A stretch of 64,000 nucleotides of DNA from Streptomyces resistomycificus (GCF_001514265.1 NZ_KQ949010.1:1-64000), one strand, 5' to 3'. Positions 33,923 through 42,451 are shown, numbered from the stretch's first letter. Notes: generated by a model from the letters alone, not told the origin. A program made the numbers and translations.

Positions 33923-34827
33923 CCACACATGCCGACAGGGTCACCGAGCCGACGCCGGTCGAGGGCACCAAGGCCAGGCAGTCGCTCGGCTCCCGCCTCG
34001 TGGAGGGCCTCGGCGGCGGTCTGGTGCGCGTGTTCCTCATCATCGTCGGCCTGTTCTGGCTGGTGCCGACGATCGGCCTGCTGATCTCCTCGCTGCGCCC
34101 GCCGAAGGAGATGACCGCCGGCGGCTGGTGGGAGGTCTTCAGCAAACCGTCCCAACTCACCTTCGAGAGCTACGACAAGCTGCTGCAGAACAGCGACATC
34201 ACCAACTCGCTGGTCAACACCGTGCTGATCACCGTCCCGGCGACGATCCTCGTCGTCCTGATCGGCGCGCTGGCCGGCTACGCGTTCGCGTGGATGGAGT
34301 TCCCGGGCCGCGACTGGTGGTTCCTGGGCGTGGTCGGCCTGCTGGTGGTCCCGGTGCAGGTCGCGCTGATCCCGATCGCCGAACTCTTCGGCGAACTCGG
34401 CCTGTTCGGGTCGGTGCTGGGCGTGGTCCTGTTCCACACCGGCTTCGGTCTGCCCTTCGCGGTGTTCCTGCTGCGGAACTTCTTCGCGGAGATCCCGCGG
34501 GAGCTGCTGGAGGCGGCCCGGCTCGACGGGGCGGGTGAACTGCGCCTGTTCCTCAAGGTCGTGATGCCGCTGGGCGGGCCGGCGATCGCGAGCCTGGGCA
34601 TCTTCCAGTTCCTGTGGGTGTGGAACGACATGCTGATCGCGCTGGTGTTCTCCGACTCGGGCAGCCAGCCGATCACGGTCGCGCTGCAGACCCAGGTCCG
34701 CCAGTTCGGCAACAACATCGACGTGCTGGCGCCCGGCGCGTTCATCTCCATGGTGATCCCACTGGCCGTGTTCTTCGCGTTCCAGCGACAGTTCGTGTCC
34801 GGCGTGATGGCGGGCGCGGTCAAGTAG
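33919..34827 (+). CDS. Sugar ABC transporter permease (MalG/AglG-like)
   Basis: A 302-residue six-helix permease. The start ATG overlaps the previous stop (ATGA) and follows GGGAGG (33905-33910), so translation is coupled. The EAA motif EAARLDGAGELRLFLKVVMP lies at ~200. The C-terminus is FQRQFVSGVMAGAVK, typical of MalG-type subunits. It pairs with the upstream permease to form the membrane channel. The operon ends with a strong terminator and has no dedicated ATPase or regulator. Confidence 0.92.
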   Translation: MTTHADRVTEPTPVEGTKARQSLGSRLVEGLGGGLVRVFLIIVGLFWLVPTIGLLISSLRPPKEMTAGGWWEVFSKPSQLTFESYDKLLQNSDITNSLVNTVLITVPATILVVLIGALAGYAFAWMEFPGRDWWFLGVVGLLVVPVQVALIPIAELFGELGLFGSVLGVVLFHTGFGLPFAVFLLRNFFAEIPRELLEAARLDGAGELRLFLKVVMPLGGPAIASLGIFQFLWVWNDMLIALVFSDSGSQPITVALQTQVRQFGNNIDVLAPGAFISMVIPLAVFFAFQRQFVSGVMAGAVK

Positions 34828-34847
34828 GCGGCACGTCAGGCCACTTC

Positions 34848-34877
34848 AGGGGCGGACCGTACCGGTCCGCCCCTTTT
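34848..34877 (+). terminator. Terminator of the sugar ABC operon
   Basis: An 11-bp stem (AGGGGCGGACC and complement) with a 5-nt loop, followed by TTTT. Confidence 0.9.
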
Positions 34878-34969
34878 GTGCCCCGCGCGGTCCCCCGAAT
34901 GCCGTAACGCGCCGTGACCAGAACTCCCCCTCGGCCGTTCCCGGGCAGAACGCCCGCGACGACCCTTGG

Positions 34970-37474
34970 ATGTCCCCCTTGCCCAGGTTCAGTGTCATCG
35001 TCCCCGCGTACAAGGTTCAGGCGTACCTGCACGACTGCCTGGACTCGGTGCTCTCCCAGTCGTATGCGGACCTGGAACTGATCGCTGTCGACGACGGCTC
35101 GCCGGACGCCTGCGGCGCGATCATCGACGAGTACGCCGTCCGTGACCCTCGGGTACGGCCGGTGCACCTGCCCGAGAACCAGGGCCTCGGCCCCGCCCGC
35201 AACGCCGGACTGAGCGAGGCGAGCGGCGACTACCTGCTCTTCCTGGACGGCGACGACACCCTCACCCCGCACGCCCTGCGCGCCGTCGCCGACCGGCTCA
35301 AGGAGACGGGCGAGCCGGACGTGCTGGTCCACGACTACGCGCGCGTCGACTGGTCGGGCCGGCCCGTCCGCAACCAGGCCGCCGTCCAGCTCACCGAGCG
35401 CGGCCCGGCCCCCTTCAGCCTGGAGGACCGCCCGGGTCTGCTCAAACTGCTGACGGTCGTGTGGAACAAGACCTACCGCCGGGAGTTCGTCGAGCGCGAG
35501 GGCTTCACCTTCCCGCCGGGCTTCTACGAGGACACCCCGTGGACGTACCCGGTCCTCATGACGGCGGAGTCGATCGCGACCCTCGACCAGGTGTGCGTCC
35601 ACTACCGGCAGCGCCGCCGCGGCAGCATCACCCGCACCACCAGCCGCCGCCACTTCGATCTCTTCGAGCAGTACGACCGGGTCTTCGCGTACGTCGAGGA
35701 GCGCCCCGAACTCGCTCGCTGGCGGCCCGTGCTGTACCGCCGCATGGTCAACCACCTGACGGTCGTGTTCGCCCACCGCGACCGGCTGCCGCGCGAGGCG
35801 CGGGCCGAGTTCCTGCGCCGGGCCCGCGCCCACTGCCGGCGCCACCACTCCCCCGGCCACCCGGTGCCGCCGCGCTCCCGGCTGCGGCACACCCTCGTCC
35901 AACTGGGCCTGCGCCGCACCTTCCACACCCTGCAACGGGCGTCGGCCCTGCGCCGCCGCACCGGCAAGGCCGCCACCCGCCTGCTGAGGTCCCTGCGCAC
36001 CGCCGCCCTCCGGCTCCACTACCGCGTCCAGCGCCGTCTCCCGCTGCGCGCCGACCGCGCCGTCTTCACCGCGTACGACGGCCGGGGCCACGGCTGCAAC
36101 CCGGGCGCGCTGGAGACCGCGTTCCGCACCCACGCCCCGCATATCCGCACCGCCTGGGCCGCCCGCCCCGAGCACCACCACACGATCCCGGCCGCCACCC
36201 GCCGTGTCACGCCCGGCTCGACCGCCTACTGGACGGCGCTGGCCCGCTCCAAGTACGTGGTCGCCAACGCCGACTTCGACGCCCGGCTGGTCAAGCGCCC
36301 CGGCCAGATCCTCGTCCAGACCCAGCACGGCACCCCGCTCAAGCACATGGGCCTCGACCTCCAGGAACGCCCGGCGGCGGCCCGCGGCACGGATTTCGCG
36401 GAACTGCTGCGGGGCGTCGACAACTGGGACCACGTCGTGTCCGCCAACCGCCACTCCACCCTGACCTGGGAGCGGGTGTTCCCCGGCCGCTACGAGACGC
36501 TCGAGTACGGCCAGCCCCGCAACGACGTCTTCCAGCGGGCGACCTCCGCGGACGTGGCCCGGCTGCGCGAGACCCTCGGCGTGCCCGAGGGCACGGTCGC
36601 GATCCTGTACGCGCCCACCCACCGCGACCACCGCCGCAGCCCTCACCAGGCCCTCGACCTGGAGCGGGTGCTGCGCAGCCTCGGTCCGCGCTTCGTCGTC
36701 CTGGCCCGCGCCCACCACGCGTACGGCGCCCCCCTGACCACCGGTTCGACCCGCGTCCTCGACGTCACCGACCACCCGAGCGTCGAGCAGCTCTGCCTCG
36801 CCTCGGACGCCCTGGTCACCGACTACTCGTCGATCATGTTCGACTACGCCAACCTGGACCGGCCGATCGTGCTCCTCACCGACGACCGGGAGGCGTACGA
36901 GGCGGCCAGCGGCACCTACTTCGACCTGCGTTCCTTCCCGCCCGGCGCGGTCGCGCGCAGCGAGGACGAGCTGATCGACATCTTCACCACCGGTCACTGG
37001 CGCGGCTCACGCTCCACCCAGCTGCGCGCGGCGTTCCGCGAGCGGTTCTGCCCCTACGACGACGGACGCGCCGCCGAGCGGGTCGTACGCCGTGTGGTGC
37101 TGGGCGAGACCGGCCTCCCGCCGGTCGTGCCGCTCGCCGAGCGTCACCCCGTGCCGTCCGCGGCGGCGGCGCTCGGACGCTTCCCGCTGCCGACCGTGCC
37201 CCAGCAGGCGGGCCCGCCTGCTGCCGACCCGCGGCCCGAGGCCGCACAGGCCGCACAGGCCGCACAGGCCGCACAGGCCGCCGCTGCGCGTGCCACCGGT
37301 ACGCGGACCCGCACTCCACAGGCCGGCGGTCTGCAGGCCGTCGATCCACAGGTCGCCGACCTACAGGCCGTCGGTACCCGGGCCGTCGCTCCGCAGGCCC
37401 TCGCGCACGGTCTCGCTTTGCAGGCTCTCGCTCCGCAGGCTCTCGCTCCGCAGGCTCTCGCCGATCGCGTCTGA
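34970..37474 (+). CDS. Bifunctional GT2 glycosyltransferase / CDP-glycerol glycerophosphotransferase (TagF-like)
   Basis: An 834-residue protein. Residues 1-~230 are a GT-A family 2 domain (FSVIVPAYKVQAYLHDCLDS, VDDGSPD, FLDGDDT). A basic linker (~280-350) follows. Residues ~370-715 are a TagF/TagB-type polymerase (QTQHGTPLKHMGLDLQ, YAPTHRDHR, RAHHAY, SDALVTDYSSIMFDYA) using an activated polyol phosphate. Together these domains assemble wall teichoic acid-like glycopolymers at the inner membrane face. The last ~85 residues are repetitive (AAQ units, then LAPQA and QAV units) and not part of either domain. The TagG/TagH exporter lies 6 kb downstream and galE between. The polymer's exact chemistry is unknown. 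Confidence 0.88.
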   Translation: MSPLPRFSVIVPAYKVQAYLHDCLDSVLSQSYADLELIAVDDGSPDACGAIIDEYAVRDPRVRPVHLPENQGLGPARNAGLSEASGDYLLFLDGDDTLTPHALRAVADRLKETGEPDVLVHDYARVDWSGRPVRNQAAVQLTERGPAPFSLEDRPGLLKLLTVVWNKTYRREFVEREGFTFPPGFYEDTPWTYPVLMTAESIATLDQVCVHYRQRRRGSITRTTSRRHFDLFEQYDRVFAYVEERPELARWRPVLYRRMVNHLTVVFAHRDRLPREARAEFLRRARAHCRRHHSPGHPVPPRSRLRHTLVQLGLRRTFHTLQRASALRRRTGKAATRLLRSLRTAALRLHYRVQRRLPLRADRAVFTAYDGRGHGCNPGALETAFRTHAPHIRTAWAARPEHHHTIPAATRRVTPGSTAYWTALARSKYVVANADFDARLVKRPGQILVQTQHGTPLKHMGLDLQERPAAARGTDFAELLRGVDNWDHVVSANRHSTLTWERVFPGRYETLEYGQPRNDVFQRATSADVARLRETLGVPEGTVAILYAPTHRDHRRSPHQALDLERVLRSLGPRFVVLARAHHAYGAPLTTGSTRVLDVTDHPSVEQLCLASDALVTDYSSIMFDYANLDRPIVLLTDDREAYEAASGTYFDLRSFPPGAVARSEDELIDIFTTGHWRGSRSTQLRAAFRERFCPYDDGRAAERVVRRVVLGETGLPPVVPLAERHPVPSAAAALGRFPLPTVPQQAGPPAADPRPEAAQAAQAAQAAQAAAARATGTRTRTPQAGGLQAVDPQVADLQAVGTRAVAPQALAHGLALQALAPQALAPQALADRV
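37237..37474 (+). repeat. Repetitive C-terminal tail of the teichoic acid polymerase gene
   Basis: Four 9-bp GCCGCACAG units (Ala-Ala-Gln) near 37237-37280 are followed by degenerate 12-18-bp units around CAGGCC/CAGGCT, ending in exact 15-bp copies encoding LAPQA. It is compositionally unlike the enzyme domains. Confidence 0.75.
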
Positions 37475-37501
37475 ACGCCGTTCCCACCCCGGGGAGTTCG
37501 T

Positions 37502-37603
37502 ATGCCCTCCAGCCCCTCCCGGCCGACTCCCAGCCGGCCGTCCACCTGGCGTCCGGCGGGAGGGCCCGGCCGGGTGGGACGGCAGCCCCGGGCGTCCTCG
37601 TGA
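37502..37603 (+). CDS. Possible 33-codon leader frame or displaced N-terminus
   Basis: ATG at 37502 is preceded by GGGGAG at good spacing. The frame is Pro/Ser/Arg-rich and ends in a TGA that overlaps the GTG start of the next gene (GTGA). It is either a coupling leader peptide or the true N-terminus of the membrane protein separated by a one-base frameshift. Nothing in it is recognisable. Confidence 0.3.
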   Translation: MPSSPSRPTPSRPSTWRPAGGPGRVGRQPRASS

Positions 37604-38898
37604 GGCCGCGTGCCTGGGTGCTGGCGCTGGCCGCGGTGTTCGCCGTGCTCCAGCTCGCGAACGTCACCGGGCGGGACACCCCCGACACCAAGAACTACCT
37701 GTCGTACGCCCTCAGTCTGCGCGGCGACAGCAAGCGGGAGGCGGCGGCCGCCACCATCGACTACGCCTGCGCGGGCGAGGCGTCTACGGCGCGGCGCCAC
37801 CAGCGCGTGGACGTGGTGCGCTTCCACGCGCCGGACCCCGGCCGCCGGGTGACGGCGGAGTGCCGGGCCACGGCGTGGCGGGAGGTGAACGCGCGTCTGC
37901 GGGCGGGACAGACCGGCGGGCACACCGCGCCGTTCAGCTCCACGCGGTTCCTGCGGATCTTCGAGGCGCGGCCCGGATACCCGGTGTTCCTGCTGCCGTT
38001 CGTCACCCTGCTCGGCGTGACCTGGGGGATGTGGGCGGCGAGTGTCGTCATCGCGGTCGCGGGCGGCATCCTCGCGTTCCTGATCCTGCGCACCCTGTCC
38101 GTGCCGGTACCGCTCGCCCTGACCGGCCAGGCGCTCTACTACGTCCTGCCGTGCGGGACGACCGCCATGCGCCCCATGACGGAGGGTCTGCTGCTGGCGC
38201 TGACGCTGTCGGCGGTGTGGGGGTGCGCACTGGTGCTGCACGGGCATCGCACGCGGGCCGGTCTGGTGCTGGTGGGCGGCTCACTGGCCGGGTTGTTCAC
38301 GGTGAAGCACTCGCAGTCGCTGTTCCTGGGGCTGTGCCTGGCGGGGGCGGGGGCGGTGATCGCCGTACGGCGGTGGCGGCGGGGACAGTGGGGGCGGCCG
38401 GGCCCGGACATGGGGCGCGGCGTCGCGGCTCTGGCGGCCGTGGGCTGCTCCGCCGTCGTCGGGACGCTGCTGCTGTCGAAGGTGCTGCACTACCCGTCGG
38501 CGTCCGAGAGCCTCCAGGACCTTCTCGCCGACCACTTCACCCGGCCCGACCGCGCCCGCCCCTGGCCGGAGTTCCTGCACCTGCAGGCCAACTTCTGGAC
38601 GGAGTGGCTGCGCCGCCAGCTGTGGCAGCCGCTGTTCGTGGCGGCCCTGGCGACGGGCGCGTGGGGTGCGCTGCGGGGGCGGCGCCGGGCGTTCGGCGGG
38701 CTCCTGGTGGCGGCGGCGTTCACCGGGATCCTGACGCAGGCCGGGCATCCCGACATCGACATCCGGGGCGACCGGCTGATCGTGCTGGCGTGGCTGCTGC
38801 CGGTGGTGGGGGCCCCGCTGCTGCTGGAGCGGTTCATGCGGGATCCGGTGACGCTGCCCGCGCAGGGGCGCGCCGATCGGGCGCAGACGATGAGGTGA
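37600..38898 (+). CDS. Polytopic membrane protein, probable glycosyltransferase-like
   Basis: A 432-residue protein with ~9-10 TM helices. The GTG start gives MRPRAWVLALAAVFAV. After TM1 an external loop of ~100 residues contains two Cys (YACAGEA and AECRATAW, likely disulfide) and an early Asp-Thr (GRDTPDTKNYL), as in GT-C enzymes that keep acidic residues in the first loop. More helices follow, with a second loop (PSASESLQDLLADHFTRPDR). No family is certain. It lies directly after the teichoic acid polymerase, so it may add sugars to the exported polymer using a lipid-linked donor. There is no clear terminator before it, so co-transcription is likely. Confidence 0.65.
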   Translation: MRPRAWVLALAAVFAVLQLANVTGRDTPDTKNYLSYALSLRGDSKREAAAATIDYACAGEASTARRHQRVDVVRFHAPDPGRRVTAECRATAWREVNARLRAGQTGGHTAPFSSTRFLRIFEARPGYPVFLLPFVTLLGVTWGMWAASVVIAVAGGILAFLILRTLSVPVPLALTGQALYYVLPCGTTAMRPMTEGLLLALTLSAVWGCALVLHGHRTRAGLVLVGGSLAGLFTVKHSQSLFLGLCLAGAGAVIAVRRWRRGQWGRPGPDMGRGVAALAAVGCSAVVGTLLLSKVLHYPSASESLQDLLADHFTRPDRARPWPEFLHLQANFWTEWLRRQLWQPLFVAALATGAWGALRGRRRAFGGLLVAAAFTGILTQAGHPDIDIRGDRLIVLAWLLPVVGAPLLLERFMRDPVTLPAQGRADRAQTMR

Positions 38899-38959
38899 GA
38901 TCGGGGCGGTGAGGCCCGGCGAGGCGAGGCCGGGGAGGCGAGGCCCGTTCAGCGAGGAA

Positions 38960-39190
38960 GCACCGCTGGGGGCCTCCATGGCCCTATCGCGCCGGGCGCG
39001 CGCGGGCGCGGCGGCGGCGTCGGCGTCGGACCGGGAGGCGGCGCGGAAGGTGTAGGCGAGGCTTCGGTAGGCGGCCCGCCCTGATGAGCTCGGTGATCAG
39101 CTCGTCGCGGCGGGCGTAGTGGCGGTACATCGCGATGGGGCGGCTGCGCCCGCCGCGGAACGCGCCTGCGGCCCGCCGATGGCGAGGCCG
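38960..39190 (-). pseudogene. Decayed TetR-family regulator fragment
   Basis: On the minus strand, from 39130 downwards, one frame reads IAMYRHYARRDELITELI, the end of a TetR helix-turn-helix. After a frame change the next frame continues AYRSLAYTFRAAS, the normal family continuation. The upstream part of the HTH and most of the ligand domain are missing or out of frame. This is a frameshifted remnant. The surrounding 38899-39289 holds no intact gene. Confidence 0.55.
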
Positions 39191-39215
39191 CTGCGCGGAT
39201 CCGGTGGATCGGGAT

Positions 39216-39276
39216 CACGGTCGGGACCGGAACGGGTTCACGGTCGGGACCGGAACGGGTTCACGTCGGGACCGGA
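39216..39276. repeat. 23-bp tandem repeat
   Basis: Two exact 23-bp units (39216-39238 and 39239-39261; CACGGTCGGGACCGGAACGG followed by GTT) and a decayed third lie between the TetR relic and the ohr stop. Each holds the dyad TCGGGACCGGA. It may act as a transcription stop for ohr. Confidence 0.8.
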
Positions 39277-39289
39277 CCCGGTATCGGGA

Positions 39290-39703
39290 CTACTCGATGA
39301 CGAGGTCGACCTCGATGTTGCCGCGGGTGGCGTTGGAGTAGGGGCAGACCTGGTGGGCCTGCTCGACCAGCTTGCGGCCGGTCGCCTCGTCCACGGTGTC
39401 GGGCAGCTCGACGCGGAGGGCGACCTTGAGGCCGAAGCCGGCGCCCTGCTGGCCTATGCCGACCTCGGCGGTGACGGCGGCGTCGCTGACGTCGACCTTG
39501 GCCTGGCGGCCGACGAGGCCGAGGGCGCTGCCGAAACACGCGGCGTAGCCGGCGGCGAACAGCTGCTCCGGGTTGGTGCCCTGACCGTTGCCGCCCAGCG
39601 CGACCGGCATGCCCAGCGCGAGGTCCAGCTGGCCGTCGGAGGAGACGGCACGGCCGTCACGGCCGTGAGTGGCGGTGGCGACAGCGGTGTAGAGCGCGTC
39701 CAT
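39290..39703 (-). CDS. ohr: Organic hydroperoxide resistance protein Ohr
   Basis: A 137-residue OsmC/Ohr-family thiol peroxidase. The two catalytic cysteines are Cys56 (AACFGSAL) and Cys120 (QVCPYSNATRGN), both in canonical context, with NPEQLFAAGYA before the first. The protein is a cytoplasmic dimer that reduces fatty-acid and other organic peroxides. It is divergent from a MarR/OhrR regulator with a CAATT-C-AATTG operator between, so induction by organic peroxides is expected. Confidence 0.96.
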   Translation of the reverse strand: MDALYTAVATATHGRDGRAVSSDGQLDLALGMPVALGGNGQGTNPEQLFAAGYAACFGSALGLVGRQAKVDVSDAAVTAEVGIGQQGAGFGLKVALRVELPDTVDEATGRKLVEQAHQVCPYSNATRGNIEVDLVIE

Positions 39704-39773
39704 GGAAAAACCATCCCTCTCAAGTCACGTCCGGCGGCCTGTCCGACCGCCTTACGACGACAAGTAGAGCACA

Positions 39774-39784
39774 CAATTCAATTG
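39774..39784. promoter_or_regulatory. OhrR operator
   Basis: CAATT-C-AATTG lies in an A+T-rich stretch between ohr and ohrR. This is the AATT-type dyad of OhrR boxes. It overlaps probable promoter elements of ohr (minus strand TTGTGT...CTACTT). Confidence 0.7.
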
Positions 39785-39822
39785 CACACAACTAAATGGC
39801 TCGCCCGAGTTATCCTGGGTGC

Positions 39823-40395
39823 ATGACCCCGACGCCTACCCACGCCACCGCATCAGCAGCCACGTCATCGCCGACCGATGTGGCGTCCGCATCGGCCTCC
39901 ACTGCGGCTTCCGCATCGTCGTCCGCATCGGCTTCCGAGGAGAACTGGCTGCGCCTCGACCGCCAGATCTGCTTCTCGCTGCACGCCGCCTCGCGGGCGT
40001 TCAACGGTGTCTACCGGGTGATCCTCAAGGAGCTCGGGCTGACCTACCCCCAGTACCTGGTGATGCTGGTGCTGTGGGAGCAGGGCGAGCTCCCGGTCAA
40101 GAAGCTCGGCGAACACCTGCGCCTCGACTCCGGCACTCTGTCGCCGCTGCTCAAGCGCCTGGAGGCGGGCGGTCTCGTCCGACGGGAGCGCAGCGTCCGC
40201 GACGAGCGCTCGGTGGAGGTACGGCTGACGGAGGAGGGCGTCGCGCTGCGCGAGCGCGCGCTCCAGGTGCCGCGCCGGATCGTCGAGGTGACCGGCTTCG
40301 ACCCCGACGAGATCCGCGACCTGCGCGAACGCCTCGACCAGCTCACCACGACGTTGAACGCGGCGGCCCTGGAGGAGACGCCGGGGTGCCAGTAG
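39823..40395 (+). CDS. ohrR: OhrR, MarR-family peroxide-sensing repressor
   Basis: A 190-residue protein. The first ~40 residues are a Ser/Ala/Thr-rich extension absent from most OhrR proteins. The MarR core follows, with the redox Cys50 in LDRQICFSLHAAS, the winged helix (YPQYLVMLVLWEQGELPVKK, LDSGTLSPLLKRLEAGGLV, RSVRDERSVEVRLTEEG) and the dimer helices. Oxidation of the Cys by organic peroxide releases DNA and derepresses ohr. A TATCCT box at 39811-39816 would start transcription almost at the ATG, suggesting a leaderless message. Confidence 0.93.
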   Translation: MTPTPTHATASAATSSPTDVASASASTAASASSSASASEENWLRLDRQICFSLHAASRAFNGVYRVILKELGLTYPQYLVMLVLWEQGELPVKKLGEHLRLDSGTLSPLLKRLEAGGLVRRERSVRDERSVEVRLTEEGVALRERALQVPRRIVEVTGFDPDEIRDLRERLDQLTTTLNAAALEETPGCQ

Positions 40396-40578
40396 CGGCC
40401 AACGGCCGGCGGCCGACAGTCGCCGGCGGCCGTCGCCGGCCCGACTCGGCCACCACACGTGGCGACCGCTGCACACGGAGTCATCACGCTCACCCCCACC
40501 GGACGCCACCGCCTGCTTGACTGTCGGCGGGAGACCACCCGAACCACCACAGGCCAACTGACGAGGGGACGGCCGCAC

Positions 40579-41571
40579 ATGACCTGGCTGATCACCGGCG
40601 GCGCCGGTTACATCGGTGCGCATGTCGTACGGGCGATGACCGAGGCGGGTGAACGCACGGTGGTGTACGACGACCTGTCCACCGGCGTCGCCGAGCGCCT
40701 CCCCGAGGACGTACCGCTGGTGGTGGGCTCGACCCTGGACGGCGAGCGCCTGGCCCGCACCCTCGCCGACCACGAGGTCACCGGTGTCGTCCACCTCGCG
40801 GCGAAGAAGCAGGTGGGCGAGTCGGTGGACCTCCCGCTGCACTACTACCGGCAGAACGTCGAGGGCCTGCGCGTCCTGCTGGAGGCCGTGACGGAGGCGG
40901 GCGTGCCGTCCTTCGTGTTCTCGTCCTCCGCGGCGGTTTACGGCATGCCGGACACCGCGCTCGTAGGCGACCTGGTGACGGAACAGACGCCGTGTGCGCC
41001 GATGTCGCCGTACGGCGAGACGAAGCTGGCCGGTGAGTGGCTGGTCAGGGCGACCGGCCGGGCCACGGGCCTGTCGACGGCGTCGCTGCGCTACTTCAAC
41101 GTCGCGGGTGCGGCGAGCCCCGACCTCGCCGACGCGGGCGTCTTCAACCTCATCCCGATGGTCTTCGAGAAGCTCACGGAGAACGCGCCCCCGCGCATCT
41201 TCGGCGACGACTACCCGACGCCGGACGGGACGTGCGTACGCGACTACATCCACGTCGTCGACCTGGCCGAGGCCCATGTCGCGGCGGCCCGCGCCCTCCA
41301 GGCCGCCCCCGGCCGTGACCTCACCCTCAACATCGGCCGCGGCGAAGGCGTTTCGGTCCGAGAGATGATCGACGGCATCAACGCCCTCACCGGCTACGAC
41401 CGCCCCCCGACGGTCACCCCCCGCCGCCCCGGCGATCCGGCCCGCGTCGTCGCCTCCGCCGACCGTGCCGCCGCCGAACTGGGCTGGAAGGCCAAACACG
41501 ACGTCCAGGACATGATCACGTCGGCCTGGGAGGGCTGGATCCGCCTGCACCCGGAGGCGGCCCGCGGCTAG
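40579..41571 (+). CDS. galE: UDP-glucose 4-epimerase GalE
   Basis: A 330-residue extended short-chain dehydrogenase. The NAD site GGAGYIGAHV is at 7-16, the catalytic pair is Tyr145/Lys149 in SPYGETK, and LRYFNVAGA and GDDYPTPDGTCVRDYIHVVD are typical of GalE. It interconverts UDP-glucose and UDP-galactose (possibly the N-acetyl forms). The position between the teichoic acid polymerase and the TagGH exporter suggests it supplies sugar nucleotides for wall polymers as well as galactose metabolism. The start follows AGGGGACGG. Confidence 0.94.
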   Translation: MTWLITGGAGYIGAHVVRAMTEAGERTVVYDDLSTGVAERLPEDVPLVVGSTLDGERLARTLADHEVTGVVHLAAKKQVGESVDLPLHYYRQNVEGLRVLLEAVTEAGVPSFVFSSSAAVYGMPDTALVGDLVTEQTPCAPMSPYGETKLAGEWLVRATGRATGLSTASLRYFNVAGAASPDLADAGVFNLIPMVFEKLTENAPPRIFGDDYPTPDGTCVRDYIHVVDLAEAHVAAARALQAAPGRDLTLNIGRGEGVSVREMIDGINALTGYDRPPTVTPRRPGDPARVVASADRAAAELGWKAKHDVQDMITSAWEGWIRLHPEAARG

Positions 41572-41690
41572 GGCCTGTCGGTCACGAAGTCCTGGTCGGC
41601 GAGTCGCTGGTCGAGCGCGGCGGGCTCGAACCCCCGGACGTCTTCCGTCGGTTCCGCCGGCTGGACGCCCAGGACACGGACAGAGCCTAG
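41572..41690 (+). pseudogene. Orphan coding remnant after galE
   Basis: One plus-strand frame with normal codon bias reads VGHEVLVGESLVERGGLE and on through DVFRRFRRLDAQDT to a TAG at 41688-41690. It has no start codon or ribosome site. It looks like the C-terminal ~38 residues of a lost gene, family not recognised. Confidence 0.35.
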
Positions 41691-41712
41691 GGGGACACAG
41701 ACAGAGCCTAGG
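41672..41712. repeat. 21-bp direct repeat before the yciI stop
   Basis: A GGACAC(G/A)GACAGAGCCTAGG unit occurs at 41672 and 41693 with one mismatch. The second copy runs into the yciI stop codon. It is a small tandem duplication. Confidence 0.8.
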
Positions 41713-41980
41713 GGCGGGGGAACCCGAGGATCGGCGCCCACTCCCGTATCGAACGCACTTCCACTCCGGGGGTGCGACGGTAGTACGGGTCGTCCCGCAT
41801 CACCTCCTCCAACCGCGGCCGGTCCACGGCGAACACCAGGAGGGCGCCGCTCTCGTCACCCCACGGCCCCGCCACGACGAGTTCTCCCGCGGCATGCAGC
41901 CGGGCGAGGGCCTCGCGGTGTGCCGGACGGGCGGCGAGACGTTCGGGGGCTGAGGTGAAGGCCAGTTCGACAACGAGCAT
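41708..41980 (-). CDS. YciI-family protein
   Basis: A 90-residue single-domain YCII protein of dimeric ferredoxin-like fold. Features are RPAHREALARLHAAGELVVAGPWGDESG, with the conserved His and Asp of the family's putative active site, then VDRPRLEEVMRDDPYYRR. Its biochemical role is uncertain; relatives act as chlorohydroquinone dehydrochlorinases or as uncharacterised stress proteins. The start follows AAGAAGGGA. A perfect 18-bp palindrome lies ~50 bp upstream of the start. Confidence 0.88.
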   Translation of the reverse strand: MLVVELAFTSAPERLAARPAHREALARLHAAGELVVAGPWGDESGALLVFAVDRPRLEEVMRDDPYYRRTPGVEVRSIREWAPILGFPRP

Positions 41981-42012
41981 GGGGATCCCTTCTTCGGTTG
42001 CCGCGAGACTAG

Positions 42013-42375
42013 GCTCCGCGCGGCGACCGCGCTGTATCGGCCGATACAGCCGGACCGGGGCAGGGCCGCCTCCTGGCGGCCCAGGCCCGGGCCCAGCAGG
42101 ACCGGTTGGCGGACACCGTCACGCTGTCGTGCGAGGCGAGACTCGCGGGCTGGCTGCTGGAGCGGACGGCCGCTGACCGGCAGCCCGTCCCGCTGCCCGG
42201 CGGCCAGCGCGAACTGGCCGACCTGCTGGGTGTCACCCACGTCACGGTGAACCGCGCGCTGTCCCGGCTCCGTCAGGACGGTCTGATCCGGTGGGCCGGC
42301 GACGGCCGGATCGAGGTCACCGCCCCTGAGCTCCTGGCCCTGCGCGCCGCACCGGACACCGGCGCTCCCGCCTGA
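42013..42375 (+). pseudogene. Truncated Crp/Fnr-type regulator (DNA-binding half only)
   Basis: From ~42067 the frame encodes the Crp C-helix and winged helix: RLLAAQARAQQDRLADTVT, then GGQRELADLLGVTHVTVNRA and LRQDGLIRWAGDGRIEV. The cyclic-nucleotide-binding half (~120 residues) is missing; the frame is open only to a TAG at 42010-42012. The first workable start is TTG at 42106, giving 89 residues. It may be a broken gene, or it may still be made as a minimal DNA-binding protein. It is divergent from yciI and adjoins the palindrome. Confidence 0.65.
42032..42049. promoter_or_regulatory. Perfect 18-bp palindrome upstream of yciI
   Basis: CTGTATCGGCCGATACAG is fully self-complementary and lies 52-69 bp upstream of the yciI start, next to a TAGTCT -10 candidate (42006-42011). 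It also falls inside the frame of the Crp-type remnant. It is an operator candidate of unknown regulator. Confidence 0.65.
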
Positions 42376-42451
42376 GCGCGCCGGAACCCGCCGGAACCCG
42401 CCCGCGTCACACCGCAGTGCCGCTGACCCCGGCGCCACCCCGGAAGCGGGC

